DNA from: Propionibacteriaceae bacterium
GTDB taxonomy: Bacteria; Actinomycetota; Actinomycetes; Propionibacteriales; Propionibacteriaceae
Assembly: GCA_031261455.1 (NCBI GenBank)
Contig: JAISJP010000019.1
Location: 62,001 to 126,000 of the forward strand
Direction: 5' to 3'
Length of the DNA: 64,000 bases
This document shows, piece after piece, positions 26,810 to 36,530 of the stretch. The stretch's first letter is position 1. The number at the start of each line of letters is the position of its first letter. The translations under genes were made by a program, and so were the position numbers. The notes below the pieces were generated by a model that made no database searches, was not told where the DNA came from, and saw only the letters and a list, made by a program, of their open reading frames with translations.

Positions 26810-27994
26810 GTGAGCGTCTGGGATGAACTGATTGGACAGCGGCGCGCGGTTGATGTCATGCAGCGCGCAGTCGCGGGAGATGTCCATGCCATGTCGCACG
26901 CCTGGCTTATCGTCGGCCCGCCCGGATCGGGGCGCTCCAATGCTGCGCGCGCCTTCGCGGCGGCGTTGCAGTGCGCGGAAGGCGGCTGCGGCGAGTGCAA
27001 CAGTTGTCGCACCACACTGTCAGGAGCCAATCCAGACGTCACCTTGGTGCGCGCCCAAGGGCTGAGCATCGGCGTCGATGAAGTGCGCGGACTTGCCAGA
27101 AAGTCCGCCATGACGCCAACCGGTGGCCGGTGGCAGATCATCGTCATAGAAGAGGCCGACCGGGTGACCGACCAGGCGTCCAATGCACTGCTGAAGAGCC
27201 TCGAAGAACCCCCGCCGCGCACGGTATGGTTGCTCTGCGCCCCCACGCCGGATGACGTGTCGGTGACCATCCGCTCTCGCACACGCGAACTGCACCTCGT
27301 CACCCCGAATGATGATGACGTGGCCCGTCTGCTGATCAACCGCGATGGGGTGGATCAGCAGACGGCAAAGCAAGTGGCGCACATCACCCAGGGGCATGTT
27401 GGCTGGGCAAGAGGCCTTGCCAGGAGCGAATCGGCGCGCGCAACCCGGCAACACATCATCACCCTGCCGTCCCGGCTCACCGGAGTTGGGGCTTGCCTGC
27501 AAGAGGCCGCAAAGCTGGTGAGCATCGCCGAAAGCCAAGTCAAAGAGAACGTCGCCGAGTTGGATGCCACGGAACGCGCCAACTTGGACGCCAGCTACGG
27601 CATTGGTGGCGGCAGCAGGCCAGCAGAGATCGCCACCACCTACGCCCGCGACAAAAAGCGACTGGAAGAGGAACAGAAGAGTCGCGCCAAACGGCTGGTG
27701 CGCAGCGAGTTGGACAAGGTGTTCACCGACCTGACCACATGGTATCGCGACGTGCTAACCCTGCAACTCGGTGCCACTCCCCTGCCCGGCACGGCACCGG
27801 GAGTGTTACCGGCCGTCCAGATTGTCAACGTCGATGCCGCCGACGCGATAACCGCAGCGGCACAGGCCACCACGACCGCGCAGACCATCCGATATCTCGA
27901 CGCGATCCTCACCGCGCGCGCCCAACTGGATCACAACGTTAGCCCGCTGATGGCGATGGAATCGCTGCTGCTGTCATTGGGTTCAAAGCGATAA
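26810..27994 (+). CDS. holB: DNA polymerase III subunit delta'
   Basis: Clamp-loader subunit of 394 residues. It begins MSVWDELIGQRRAVDVMQRA, the standard actinobacterial start. The Walker-like segment IVGPPGSGRSNAARAFA has Arg for the P-loop Lys, as expected for delta', which does not hydrolyse ATP. A zinc-binding group follows with CAEGGCGECNSC, then the sensor region SNALLKSLEEPPPRTVWLL (the SRC-like motif reads SRTRE). A C-terminal collar domain completes it. GTG 26810 is the only start that fits. It follows tmk by 126 bp. Confidence 0.93.
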   Translation: MSVWDELIGQRRAVDVMQRAVAGDVHAMSHAWLIVGPPGSGRSNAARAFAAALQCAEGGCGECNSCRTTLSGANPDVTLVRAQGLSIGVDEVRGLARKSAMTPTGGRWQIIVIEEADRVTDQASNALLKSLEEPPPRTVWLLCAPTPDDVSVTIRSRTRELHLVTPNDDDVARLLINRDGVDQQTAKQVAHITQGHVGWARGLARSESARATRQHIITLPSRLTGVGACLQEAAKLVSIAESQVKENVAELDATERANLDASYGIGGGSRPAEIATTYARDKKRLEEEQKSRAKRLVRSELDKVFTDLTTWYRDVLTLQLGATPLPGTAPGVLPAVQIVNVDAADAITAAAQATTTAQTIRYLDAILTARAQLDHNVSPLMAMESLLLSLGSKR

Positions 27995-28084
27995 ATGGCG
28001 TGTTGGTACCCGGCATTGACCCCCTAACAAGGCAGGATTGATACTGGTGACTTCCCACACGAATAGGAGACGCGGAACGCAATC

Positions 28085-29122
28085 ATGACCGACGAAATCA
28101 AGGATCAGTTCGTGGCACACGAATCGGGCTTGGGCGCAAGCTCTACATCCTCCACTGCCTCCATCCCCGCTGCTTCCGGATGGATTGTTCCCACCTTGCA
28201 ACCTGCGACGGCAGAAACCGGAAACGTTACAACAGTAGCAGGCACCGTTCCCGAGGTCGCCACTGCCGCTGGCCCTCCCACGGAGGAGTCGTTCGTGGAA
28301 TCGTCAAGCCCACAGCAGCTTGCGCCCCCAACGGTGGACGATATCCCGACGCCAGTCATGCCCGCAGTGAGCATGGAACCTGATGAAGTCATCTCGCCGT
28401 TTGCGCAAGTGACGAACGCACCCGCAGACGAAGGATTCCGCGACTTCATACCGCCTGACGCGCAGGCGGTACAGGTGGCCGCCGACATTGCTGCTGCTGA
28501 CGCCCACGCTCAGGCCGTCGCCCAGGCAGCGGCCTGGGAACAGGCGAACCGCGCACGTACGGGTCTTCCCGCAGAAGACCCGGCCCAACTCGCTGCGGCC
28601 CGCGAGGACCGCAATCGGCAGCTGGGCACCGTCACCCCACCAGCCGAGGGATACCACGTTCCAGTGCCGCGCAAGAACGACACGGACAAGTGGCTGGGTT
28701 CCATCGGCCTGTTTGTGTTGCGACTCATCACTGCCGCGATCATCGGGTTGCGTGGAGTCCAGATCTTCCTACACCGCGCCGACGCGGCGGCCTATTTGGA
28801 GAGCTACGGGGCTCCTAGTCCGGAAGCCCTCGCATGGGTGGAATCAGGAGTGCTGCTGCTGGTCGCAGTGCTGCTGGCAATCGGGTTCGGCACGCGTGCG
28901 GCTGCGGTTGTGCTCACGGTACTGGCAATAGCGTCGCTGGTGTTCGTGCAGTGGGGCAACTTCTCGATTCTGCGCACCGGCATCAACGGGGCCTACGGCG
29001 AACTACAACTGTTGCTCGCTGGTGTCGGCATCGCGCTGATCGCACTTGGCTCCGGCGGCTGGGCGGTGGATGGCTTCCGCCGTGCCGCCAAAATCAGCGA
29101 CCCGGCCGGGTCGCTCGACTAA
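28085..29122 (+). CDS. DoxX-like membrane protein with long disordered N-terminus
   Basis: Protein of 345 residues. The first 200 or so are low-complexity Ala/Pro/Thr/Glu sequence without hydrophobic segments, followed by a basic stretch (VPVPRKNDTDKW). The C-terminal 130 residues carry four membrane segments with the DoxX pattern: GSIGLFVLRLITAAIIGLRG, then VLLLVAVLLAIGFGTRAAA, and a final helix LLLAGVGIALIALGSGGWAVD. DoxX proteins are implicated in redox-linked membrane functions, but the role here is unknown. A GGAA ribosome site precedes the ATG. Confidence 0.7.
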   Translation: MTDEIKDQFVAHESGLGASSTSSTASIPAASGWIVPTLQPATAETGNVTTVAGTVPEVATAAGPPTEESFVESSSPQQLAPPTVDDIPTPVMPAVSMEPDEVISPFAQVTNAPADEGFRDFIPPDAQAVQVAADIAAADAHAQAVAQAAAWEQANRARTGLPAEDPAQLAAAREDRNRQLGTVTPPAEGYHVPVPRKNDTDKWLGSIGLFVLRLITAAIIGLRGVQIFLHRADAAAYLESYGAPSPEALAWVESGVLLLVAVLLAIGFGTRAAAVVLTVLAIASLVFVQWGNFSILRTGINGAYGELQLLLAGVGIALIALGSGGWAVDGFRRAAKISDPAGSLD

Positions 29123-29185
29123 CTCGACTAACTCGGCCGACAACTGCACGGCGATCAGCTTGAGACACGCAACAAAGGGGGCGCG

Positions 29186-30232
29186 GTGACAAACACTCTC
29201 GCGGTCACCTTCGAAGACGGCGGGCAACTGCACTATTTGGATGCCGCCGAAGAGACCTTCTCCGTGGGCGATGCCGTGCTGTATCCCACACCGTCCGGTC
29301 CGGAAGTGGCGCACGTGGTGTGGACGGCCACCGACTCAATGTCACTGACGGTCCCGCTGCCGCACTGCCTCGGCATGGCCGCACCGGTGGACATCAAGCG
29401 CGACGAGGACAACAGAGCCAAGCGTGAGTGGGCGTTTGGCGTAGTCAAAGAGTTGACCGCCCAACATGCCCCAGACATGAAGATCGTCGCCGTTGACTGG
29501 ATCGACCGCGACCCGTCCGTTGACCTGCTGGTCGCCATCTACTTCCAAGCTCCGGGACGCGTCGATTTCCGCACCCTCGTCGGCGAACTGGCGCGCGCGC
29601 TGCAGGCCCGCGTTGACCTGCGACAGGTTGGGGGACGAGACGCCACGCGCCTGTGTGGTGGCTTGGGGACGTGCGGCAGAGCGTTGTGTTGTTGCACTTG
29701 GATGTCCACTTTTGAACCCATCAGCCTGCGTCTTGCAAAGGTGCAAGACTTGCAGGGCAATCCGTCGGCCATATCTGGCGCCTGCGGCAAACTCAAGTGT
29801 TGTTTGAAGTTTGAACAACCTGCCTACCGCGAGTTCATCCGTCGCGCACCCGAGATGGGCACCTCCGTGGTCACTCCCCAAGGGCCCGGCAAGGTCATCG
29901 GGCGGCGCGTGCCCGCCGAAGAGGTGAGCGTCAAACTGCGCGATGGACAAGTCTGCAACTGCCCGCTCGCCTCGGTCGCTCGCGTGCCCATCACCCAGCG
30001 CGTGGCACAACCCATCGTCACGGCAGCATCGAGCGCCGCGTCATCAGTCAGCGCCGCAACCGCCCGCACTAGGGACGCCGCCAGCGCCGTCTTCAAACCT
30101 AAGCCTGTCGCTACACCGATGCGGACCCCCGAGTCTGGTAGCGTGCCGTTTGACGCTGACGAACCCGAATCCGAGACTCCCCCACCCGGGCCACAAGACA
30201 CTGCCCCAGACGCAAACGAGGAAGAAAGCTAG
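29186..30232 (+). CDS. ricT: PSP1-domain protein, RicT (YaaT) family
   Basis: Protein of 348 residues. The PSP1 core carries a dense cysteine motif: GRDATRLCGGLGTCGRALCC, then Cys-Thr-Trp, and later SGACGKLKCCLKFEQ. In Bacillus the homologue RicT belongs to the RicAFT iron-sulfur complex that promotes RNase Y-dependent RNA maturation; whether partners exist here is unknown. The Ala/Pro/Thr-rich C-terminal 90 residues are likely disordered. AAAGGGGG precedes the GTG start. Its position after holB is conserved in actinobacteria. Confidence 0.9.
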   Translation: MTNTLAVTFEDGGQLHYLDAAEETFSVGDAVLYPTPSGPEVAHVVWTATDSMSLTVPLPHCLGMAAPVDIKRDEDNRAKREWAFGVVKELTAQHAPDMKIVAVDWIDRDPSVDLLVAIYFQAPGRVDFRTLVGELARALQARVDLRQVGGRDATRLCGGLGTCGRALCCCTWMSTFEPISLRLAKVQDLQGNPSAISGACGKLKCCLKFEQPAYREFIRRAPEMGTSVVTPQGPGKVIGRRVPAEEVSVKLRDGQVCNCPLASVARVPITQRVAQPIVTAASSAASSVSAATARTRDAASAVFKPKPVATPMRTPESGSVPFDADEPESETPPPGPQDTAPDANEEES

Positions 30233-30237
30233 ACGCT

Positions 30238-31917
30238 ATGAAGACTGGCAAAGTGACACTAATCGCATCCGCAGCCCTTGGACTCACATTGTCCCTTGGG
30301 TTGGGGGGTTGCGCGCCACATCCACCGGCGGACCCGGACGGCCTTGGACAGATCACGCCCACCGAGGACCCATACGCAGATTTCACGCTGCCCGTGCCGG
30401 CGAACCTCTACACTGCGTGGACCGCCCCGGATCGCAGCACCTTCTCCGTCATCGATGTGGACCTGCCCGGCTATGCCGCGCCTCCAGCAGGCTCTGGCTA
30501 CGGCAGATACTTCGATCAAGAGGTGACTTGGATCCAGTGCGGCGGCTACGAGTGCGCCAACGTGCTGGCCCCGCTGGACTGGAATGACCCGGACGCTCAG
30601 GCCATCACTCTGTCCATGAAACGCCGTCCGTCCACACAGACTCCGGCCCTAGGCACGTTGTTCATCAACCCCGGCGGCCCTGGCGGTTCGGCCAAGGACT
30701 ACGTCAGCGACTACTCGTCTACCGGTCTGGAACAGTACGACATCGTTGGCCTCGACCCGCGTGGCTCTGGCGACTCGACGGCAGTAGTGTGCGGCACCAC
30801 AGCACAGACGGACGCCTACTTTGACCTTGACTACTCGCCCGACACGGACGCCGAGAAGACCCTGCTGATCGCCGGTGCCCGCGAGTTCGCGGCGCAGTGC
30901 CGCGCCGGGTCTGGCCGACTGCTTGATCACATCTCCACCATCGAGGCGATCTACGACTTCGACATGGTGCGCCGACTGCTAGGGGACGAAAAGTTCAACT
31001 TCCACGGCGTCTCCTACGGCACCTACATCGGCTCCGTCTACGCCGAACTGTTCCCAGAGAATACTGGCCGTATGATCCTTGATGCGGCCGTCAACATCAC
31101 GGACAAAGAGGGCGTGTCACAGTCAGACGGTTTCGAGTTAGCGTTGCACAAGTGGGCACAGTGGTGTGCCGCACAGAACGCACCTGCCACAGGCGCAACG
31201 CCCTCACCCTCTCCATCGCCTGCACCTGAACCGACGGGCAAGTGCTCGCTGGGCGCGACCGAGGCTGAAGTGATCGCGGCGCTCACAGCGTTTGTCGCAG
31301 ATCTGGACGCAAACCCGATCCCGGTGGGCCAGCGTGCCTTGACGCAGTCGTACGCCATCACCGGTTTGGCGCTCTACTTCTACTTCGGTGCTGACTACTA
31401 CGAAGACATGACCCAGGTCATTGAGTACACCATTGCCACTCGCGACGGCGCCAACCTGCTGTACGCCGCCGACCTGCTGAACTCCCGCGACACCAACTCG
31501 TGGGAACCGATGGCGTTCGCGTTCCCGGCGATCTCCTGTCTAGACGGTTCTGACGAAGGACTCGACGCCTCGTTCGCTGGCTGGAAGGAAGATGCGCAGC
31601 GAGCACCCTTCTTCGCCGGCTTCATGGGGCCAAACGTCACTTGCGTGGTGTGGGGCACTCGTCCAGCACCACAGATCAAGTTCTCCGGCGCGGGCGCGGC
31701 TCCGCTACTAGTCATCGGAGGCACCGGCGACAACGCCACCCCATACCAGTACGCGGAGTGGATGGCCGAAGCGTTGGAAAGCGCGGTGTTGGTGACACGC
31801 GACGGCGTGGGACACGGGTCATACGACGCCGGCTCATCCTGCATCGACAAGATCGTGCGCGGTTATCTGACAGATGGAACTGTCCCGCAAGACGGCACCG
31901 TCTGTCAGATGGATTAG
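30238..31917 (+). CDS. Secreted TAP-type alpha/beta hydrolase, lipoprotein
   Basis: Cell-surface peptidase-like hydrolase of 559 residues in the tripeptidyl aminopeptidase (Streptomyces SlpD/SlpE) family. The signal peptide ends in the lipobox LGLGGC, so the protein is probably lipid-anchored. The mature part has the oxyanion region FINPGGPGGSAK and GLDPRGSGDST, the nucleophile Ser in FHGVSYGTYIG (near residue 260), and a C-terminal TAP domain with catalytic Asp (GGTGDNATPY) and His (GVGHGSYD). A Pro/Ser-rich insertion interrupts the cap region at about 318-336. It starts 5 bp after ricT and probably shares its message. Confidence 0.9.
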   Translation: MKTGKVTLIASAALGLTLSLGLGGCAPHPPADPDGLGQITPTEDPYADFTLPVPANLYTAWTAPDRSTFSVIDVDLPGYAAPPAGSGYGRYFDQEVTWIQCGGYECANVLAPLDWNDPDAQAITLSMKRRPSTQTPALGTLFINPGGPGGSAKDYVSDYSSTGLEQYDIVGLDPRGSGDSTAVVCGTTAQTDAYFDLDYSPDTDAEKTLLIAGAREFAAQCRAGSGRLLDHISTIEAIYDFDMVRRLLGDEKFNFHGVSYGTYIGSVYAELFPENTGRMILDAAVNITDKEGVSQSDGFELALHKWAQWCAAQNAPATGATPSPSPSPAPEPTGKCSLGATEAEVIAALTAFVADLDANPIPVGQRALTQSYAITGLALYFYFGADYYEDMTQVIEYTIATRDGANLLYAADLLNSRDTNSWEPMAFAFPAISCLDGSDEGLDASFAGWKEDAQRAPFFAGFMGPNVTCVVWGTRPAPQIKFSGAGAAPLLVIGGTGDNATPYQYAEWMAEALESAVLVTRDGVGHGSYDAGSSCIDKIVRGYLTDGTVPQDGTVCQMD

Positions 31918-32116
31918 ATTACTGTCCCAACATCGGCCCTGCGTTCGCGCAGAGCGACAGACGTTGTGCGCCGGGTGACGTGGCCGGTCTGTCAGTTGGC
32001 CTTCGGGGTTGCGCGACCGCAATCTGACCCCCGTAACTGGTAGCGTTTCTCATCGTAAGGGAAGACCCGTTACAATTTCATTGGCCCGTTGATGCGTATG
32101 CGTCAGCGGTGCTGAC

Positions 32117-32189
32117 GCCACCTTAGCTCAGTTGGTAGAGCGGCTCACTCGTAATGAGCAGGTCAAGAGTTCGATTCTCTTAGGTGGCT
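32117..32189 (+). tRNA. tRNA-Thr (anticodon CGT)
   Basis: Cloverleaf of 73 nt: acceptor GCCACCT pairs with AGGTGGC, followed by discriminator T. The anticodon stem is GCTCA/TGAGC with loop CTCGTAA (anticodon CGT), and the T arm is AAGAG-TTCGATT-CTCTT. CCA is not encoded. A tRNA-Thr at this spot after the peptidase gene is common in actinobacteria. Confidence 0.96.
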
Positions 32190-32217
32190 CAGCGGTTATC
32201 AAGGAGGGCCCGGCCAC

Positions 32218-33069
32218 ATGTCTCAAGGAAAAGCGAAAGAGCCCGAAGAGAACGAACTGTGGCCGATCAAACTCGGTCACGGCCCCAAACTGCGCTTTGA
32301 GGACGACCAGATTGTCGTCTGGCTCTCGTCCAACGAAAATCACTTCGACGTTGGCAGCGGCGACGGTGAGGCTCGCGAACTCGTCACCTACACCACGCAG
32401 ATCACCGCCGACTCGCGCGACGCCCTCACCATGGCCGGACGCCACGTCACCGGCTGGATGATCCTTGACTCACAAGGCACCATGCTGGCACGCCTAGCTA
32501 GCGACGACGAGCGCGTGTACCGCCGCGCCGACATCGAGCGGTTTGCCGCACTCGCCGGACTCACCATCAAGGATTGGGGCGAGGTTCCGGTCACGCGCAT
32601 CGACAAACTGATGGTCTCCCCACAATCCAATGTGCGCACCAATCGGCGCGTGTCCCGGCGCGAGTGGATCATCGCCGGGGCTGTGCTCGGCGGCATGATG
32701 ATCACCTGGCCCATCACCTCGCACATCACCTACGACGGCAACTCGGACAGACAAGAGGCGCTGATGATCTTCGCCCTTGGCCTGATCGGCTTCGTGGTGG
32801 CGGCGCTCTGGCTCGGCATCGGGCGGGCGCTCGCCAACTTCTCCGGCAAACCGTTGACGATCGCGTTCTTCACCATAGCGGGGGCGCTTGCCGTCGCATC
32901 GGTGTTCAGCGGCTGGAACGGCTACACCTATTGGGAGTTGACGTCCGGACAGTTGGCTGCGGTGATTCTGGGCCTCGGTCTTGAGTTCGCGTCCGTTCCG
33001 CTCTGGGCCTACATCACCCACGAGGGTATCGCCGCCGTCAAGCGCGCCAATCCGCTCGAAATTCGCTAG
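32218..33069 (+). CDS. Membrane protein of unknown function
   Basis: Not recognised. The 283-residue protein has a soluble N-terminal domain (about 1-140) with HFDVGSGDGEARELVTYT and a stretch reading RRADIERFAALAGLTIKDWG. Four hydrophobic segments follow (about 143-275), starting with WIIAGAVLGGMMITWPITSH. The strong AAGGAGG at 10 nt before the ATG supports translation. It lies 28 bp after tRNA-Thr and converges with the thiamine transporter operon. No function is proposed. Confidence 0.6.
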   Translation: MSQGKAKEPEENELWPIKLGHGPKLRFEDDQIVVWLSSNENHFDVGSGDGEARELVTYTTQITADSRDALTMAGRHVTGWMILDSQGTMLARLASDDERVYRRADIERFAALAGLTIKDWGEVPVTRIDKLMVSPQSNVRTNRRVSRREWIIAGAVLGGMMITWPITSHITYDGNSDRQEALMIFALGLIGFVVAALWLGIGRALANFSGKPLTIAFFTIAGALAVASVFSGWNGYTYWELTSGQLAAVILGLGLEFASVPLWAYITHEGIAAVKRANPLEIR

Positions 33070-33073
33070 CCCT

Positions 33074-33700
33074 TTATTGGAGCAGGACTACCCGATCAGC
33101 TACGGCGTCAGCTTCGGACGTGTCGTGGGTGACGTAGATCGCCGCCGTGTCTCGTGCGCGAATCATCGTCCTAATCTCTGCCGCGAGCCTTCCGCGCAGT
33201 TCGGTGTCGAGGGATGACAGCGGCTCGTCAAGCAGCAGCACTTTGGGGACGGGGGCAAGGCTGCGGGCAAGAGCCACACGCTGGGCCTCGCCACCAGACA
33301 AGGCGGTGATCGGGCGTTTGCCGTAGTCAGCCAGGCCAACCAACTCCAGCAGTTCGGCCACGCGGGCATCGCGGGTTGGTCCGGGCAGCGAGTTGATGCC
33401 GTAAGCGACGTTGCCCGCCACGTCTAGGTGCGGGAAGAGCTGACCGTCTTGAAACATCAGCACGAAACCACGCTTATGCGTGGGCACATGCGTGACATCC
33501 ACGCCGTCCCACGCGATGCTGCCTGCCACCAGCGGTTCCAGCCCAGCGATGGCGCGCAGAATGGTTGACTTGCCGGACCCCGACGGCCCGAGCAGCGCTA
33601 TGATCTCTCCGGGCGCGAGAGTGAGCGAGAAGTCGTCCACCACAAGGTTCTGGCCGTACTTCACCGCGATGTGGTTGACTGTGAGGCCTTCACTCACCAT
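33074..33700 (-). CDS. thiQ: Thiamine ABC transporter ATP-binding protein
   Basis: ABC ATPase of 208 residues, short as in ThiQ. It has Walker A (LLGPSGSGKSTILRAI), Q-loop (LMFQDGQLFPHLDVAGN), signature LSGGEAQRVALARSL, Walker B VLLLDEPLSSLD and the H-loop IYVTHDTSEA. It belongs to the riboswitch-led operon and overlaps the permease gene by 7 bp, so thiamine or a thiamine precursor is the likely substrate. Homology alone would only give an iron/spermidine/thiamine-type importer. Confidence 0.88.
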   Translation of the reverse strand: MVSEGLTVNHIAVKYGQNLVVDDFSLTLAPGEIIALLGPSGSGKSTILRAIAGLEPLVAGSIAWDGVDVTHVPTHKRGFVLMFQDGQLFPHLDVAGNVAYGINSLPGPTRDARVAELLELVGLADYGKRPITALSGGEAQRVALARSLAPVPKVLLLDEPLSSLDTELRGRLAAEIRTMIRARDTAAIYVTHDTSEADAVADRVVLLQ

Positions 33701-35334
33701 CCGTGGGTCTCCTTTCCGCCTAGAGCCTCCGCGATGCTCATCACCGTGGCGGTGACTACGGCTAGCACAACCGCCGCCGCTAGTGCCGTGCCGAAGTTTT
33801 CTGCCCCGGGGCGGCTGATCAGGCGATACACCACCACTGGCAGTGTAGGCCGATCTGGGCGCGACAGGAACGAGGTGGCGCCAAACTCGCCCAGCGAGGT
33901 GGCGAAGGCGAACCCGGCGGCGAGTCCGATGCTGCGGGCGGTTAGGGGCAGATCGACGGTGGCGAGGATGCGCGAGTCACTCGCGCCCAGCGTCGCGGCT
34001 GCCTGGCGCAGTTTGGGGTCGATGGACCGCCATGTCGGCAACAAGGTGCGCACCACAAGGGGCAGCGCCACCAGCGCCTGGGCGATGGGGATGAGCACCC
34101 AACTGCTGCGCAGGTCCAGGGGCGGACGGTTGAGAGTGATGAGGAATCCGAAACCAACGGTCACCGCCGAGATGCCCAACGGCAGCATGAATGCCGAGTC
34201 CAGCAGGGTGATCGTGGTGCGTCCGGCGCGGGTGATGGGCGAGCGAGACAGCACATAGGCGACCAGCCAGCCCAAGATCAGGGCGAGCGCGCAGGCACAC
34301 AGCCCGATGATCAGCGAGTTACACAGTGCCGCCCACACGCTGACGCTGAGGGCACCCGACGCGTTGGTGGCGAGGTTGGCGTAGTTGGCTAGCCCCAGAC
34401 CGCCCCCGCGCACCACGAACGATCGATACACCAAAGTGCCCAGCGGCACCAGCACTAACACCCCGATGACAAGCAGCGTCACCGCAACGACCGGGGCATC
34501 GCTGGAGCGCAGTTGTTGTTGACTGACAGTGGCGCGGCTGGCCAGGGCGCGCTGTTGGCGGCGTCTCACTACGCTAGCCAGCAGCAGGCTGGCGCTCACG
34601 AACACCAACTGGACGATGGAGAGCGCAGCGGCGGCGCTCAGGTTGAGCATAGTGGTGGTTTGGTACCAGATCTCGGTCTCGACAGTGCCGATGCGCGACC
34701 CGCCGAGCACTAGTACGATGCCAAAGGCACTGGCACAGAACAGGAACACTAGGGATGCCGCCGACCCGATGGCCGGTGCCAGGGCAGGCAGGGTGATGGT
34801 GACGAACGCGCGGGCGGGGGTGGCTCCTAGGGTGCGAGCCGCCTGCACGGTGCGCTCATCGAGCCGCGACCACAACGCTCCAACGGTGCGCACCACCAAT
34901 GAGTAGTTGAAGAACACCATTGCGGCCACCACTGCGGTTGGGGTGCCGTCTAGACCAAGCCAACCCAACGGCCCAGTGGAGTTCAGCAGGGAGCGGAATG
35001 CCACCCCCACCACCACGCTGGGCAGTACGAACGGAATGGTGACGATTGCGCGCAGTGCCCGCTGGCCGCGAAAGCGCAGGCGATACAACACGTAGGCTCC
35101 GGGCAACCCCAGCAGGGTTGAGAAGACGGTGCCCAAGACGGCCAGCGTGAACGTCTGCCGGATGATGCGCACGGTGCGTGCCGACGCGAGGGTGTGGCCC
35201 ACGGCGTCGAGCGTCCACCCAGATTCGTCTTGAAACCCTCGCGCCACTAGGGAAAACACCGGCCACAAGAAGAAGAGGGCAAGGAATGCCAGCGGGAGCA
35301 CACCCGCCAGCACCCATGCCATCCGCTTCTTCAT
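33694..35334 (-). CDS. thiP: Thiamine ABC transporter permease (two-domain)
   Basis: Membrane permease of about 546 residues with two fused BPD_transp_1 halves. Each has an EAA-type loop: AARTLGATPARAFVTITLPA in the first half, QAAATLGASDSRILATVDLP in the second. This is the ThiP/FbpB layout. ATG 35334 is preferred over the frame's upstream start because GAGGA precedes it at 6 nt. It lies between the binding protein and ATPase genes. Confidence 0.9.
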   Translation of the reverse strand: MKKRMAWVLAGVLPLAFLALFFLWPVFSLVARGFQDESGWTLDAVGHTLASARTVRIIRQTFTLAVLGTVFSTLLGLPGAYVLYRLRFRGQRALRAIVTIPFVLPSVVVGVAFRSLLNSTGPLGWLGLDGTPTAVVAAMVFFNYSLVVRTVGALWSRLDERTVQAARTLGATPARAFVTITLPALAPAIGSAASLVFLFCASAFGIVLVLGGSRIGTVETEIWYQTTTMLNLSAAAALSIVQLVFVSASLLLASVVRRRQQRALASRATVSQQQLRSSDAPVVAVTLLVIGVLVLVPLGTLVYRSFVVRGGGLGLANYANLATNASGALSVSVWAALCNSLIIGLCACALALILGWLVAYVLSRSPITRAGRTTITLLDSAFMLPLGISAVTVGFGFLITLNRPPLDLRSSWVLIPIAQALVALPLVVRTLLPTWRSIDPKLRQAAATLGASDSRILATVDLPLTARSIGLAAGFAFATSLGEFGATSFLSRPDRPTLPVVVYRLISRPGAENFGTALAAAVVLAVVTATVMSIAEALGGKETHGW

Positions 35335-35386
35335 GCGTGTCCTCTCAGAGAGTGACAGAGCTTCCATGCCTCGTGATCGTGTCAGA

Positions 35387-36469
35387 CTACCCGAGCACTA
35401 TCTCGGTCCAGTCTTGAATCCAGGTTTCGCGATTGGCCTCGATGAGCGCGGGGCTCACCCAGATAGGCGCGGTGACCACGTTGACGTACTTGCCCCACTC
35501 TGCGGGCAGCGTTGCGGCCGGGCTGACCGGCGTCATGTACATCTCGTCCGGAATCGCGGACTGCACTTCAGCGGTGAGCAACCAGTCGATGAACAGTTGT
35601 GCGCCCAACGGGTTACTGGCCCCGGCGACGATACCGGCGTACTCCACCTGACGGAAGCAGGCACCGGGAATGGTAACGGTGGCACTCTCGCCGCTGTCCC
35701 CCACCTCATACATGGGCGACGACGCGTAGGAGAGCACCAACGGATAGGCACCCTTGCCGGACGACCCGGAGAACTCCACGGTGTAGGCGTCGGTCCAACT
35801 GGCGGAGACTCTCACGCCGTTGTCGGCCAACTCCTGCCAGTAGGCCAGATAGCCATCCTCACCCTTTGCGCCCACGGTTGCAGCTAGGAAGGCCAGTCCA
35901 GGAGACGAGGTGGCCGGGTTGGTGACCACCAGTTGGTTGGCGTACTCGGGTTTGACTAGGTCATCCAGTGTTGCCGGGATGGCGAGGGAGCGCTCACCGT
36001 ACCAAGCGACGTCGGCGTTCAGGCAGACGTCGCCCCAGTCAATGGGGGTGAGCGACCCGATGCCATCCGCCAGCGCGGCAGTGGTGGCAGCGTCAGTGGG
36101 CAAGTTGGGTGACGCGTAGGGCTGCAGCACCCCGTTGCTGATCGCGCGGCCAGCAAAGGTGTTGTCGATGCCAAACACCACGTCCCCCAGCGGCGAATCT
36201 TTGGTGAGGATCAGTTGATTGACGATGGTTCCGGCGTTGCCTGGCGCGATAAACGTGACGTCAATGCCAGTCTGCGCTTCAAACGCGGACACCAGTTCGT
36301 CCGGCAGTTCGAATGAGTCGTGCGTGATGACGGTCAGCGTCGTACCTGCGGTGGGAGTGGTGGACGCCGTGGACGCCGCTGGTGAGGTTTCGTCGGCGCT
36401 ACAGGCGCCGAGCATGAGGCCAGCCACTGCGAGTGACGCAGCGGCCAAAGCGGCCATGTGTTTCTTCAT
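35387..36469 (-). CDS. thiB: Thiamine ABC transporter substrate-binding lipoprotein
   Basis: Extracellular binding protein of 360 residues. The signal peptide ends in the lipobox LMLGAC, so the protein is lipid-anchored. The mature protein has LTVITHDSFELPDELVSAFE, the typical opening of ThiB/TbpA, and later GDVVFGIDNTFAGRAI and TSSPGLAFLAATV. AGGGG lies 6 nt before the ATG. A TPP riboswitch in its leader makes thiamine, TPP or a precursor the likely ligand. It is the first gene of the thiB-thiP-thiQ operon. Confidence 0.93.
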   Translation of the reverse strand: MKKHMAALAAASLAVAGLMLGACSADETSPAASTASTTPTAGTTLTVITHDSFELPDELVSAFEAQTGIDVTFIAPGNAGTIVNQLILTKDSPLGDVVFGIDNTFAGRAISNGVLQPYASPNLPTDAATTAALADGIGSLTPIDWGDVCLNADVAWYGERSLAIPATLDDLVKPEYANQLVVTNPATSSPGLAFLAATVGAKGEDGYLAYWQELADNGVRVSASWTDAYTVEFSGSSGKGAYPLVLSYASSPMYEVGDSGESATVTIPGACFRQVEYAGIVAGASNPLGAQLFIDWLLTAEVQSAIPDEMYMTPVSPAATLPAEWGKYVNVVTAPIWVSPALIEANRETWIQDWTEIVLG

Positions 36470-36530
36470 TATGTGCCCCTTAGGTTGTTTCTACTCGGGC
36501 ACGGGTGAAGCACTCGGATGAGTGCGTGAG

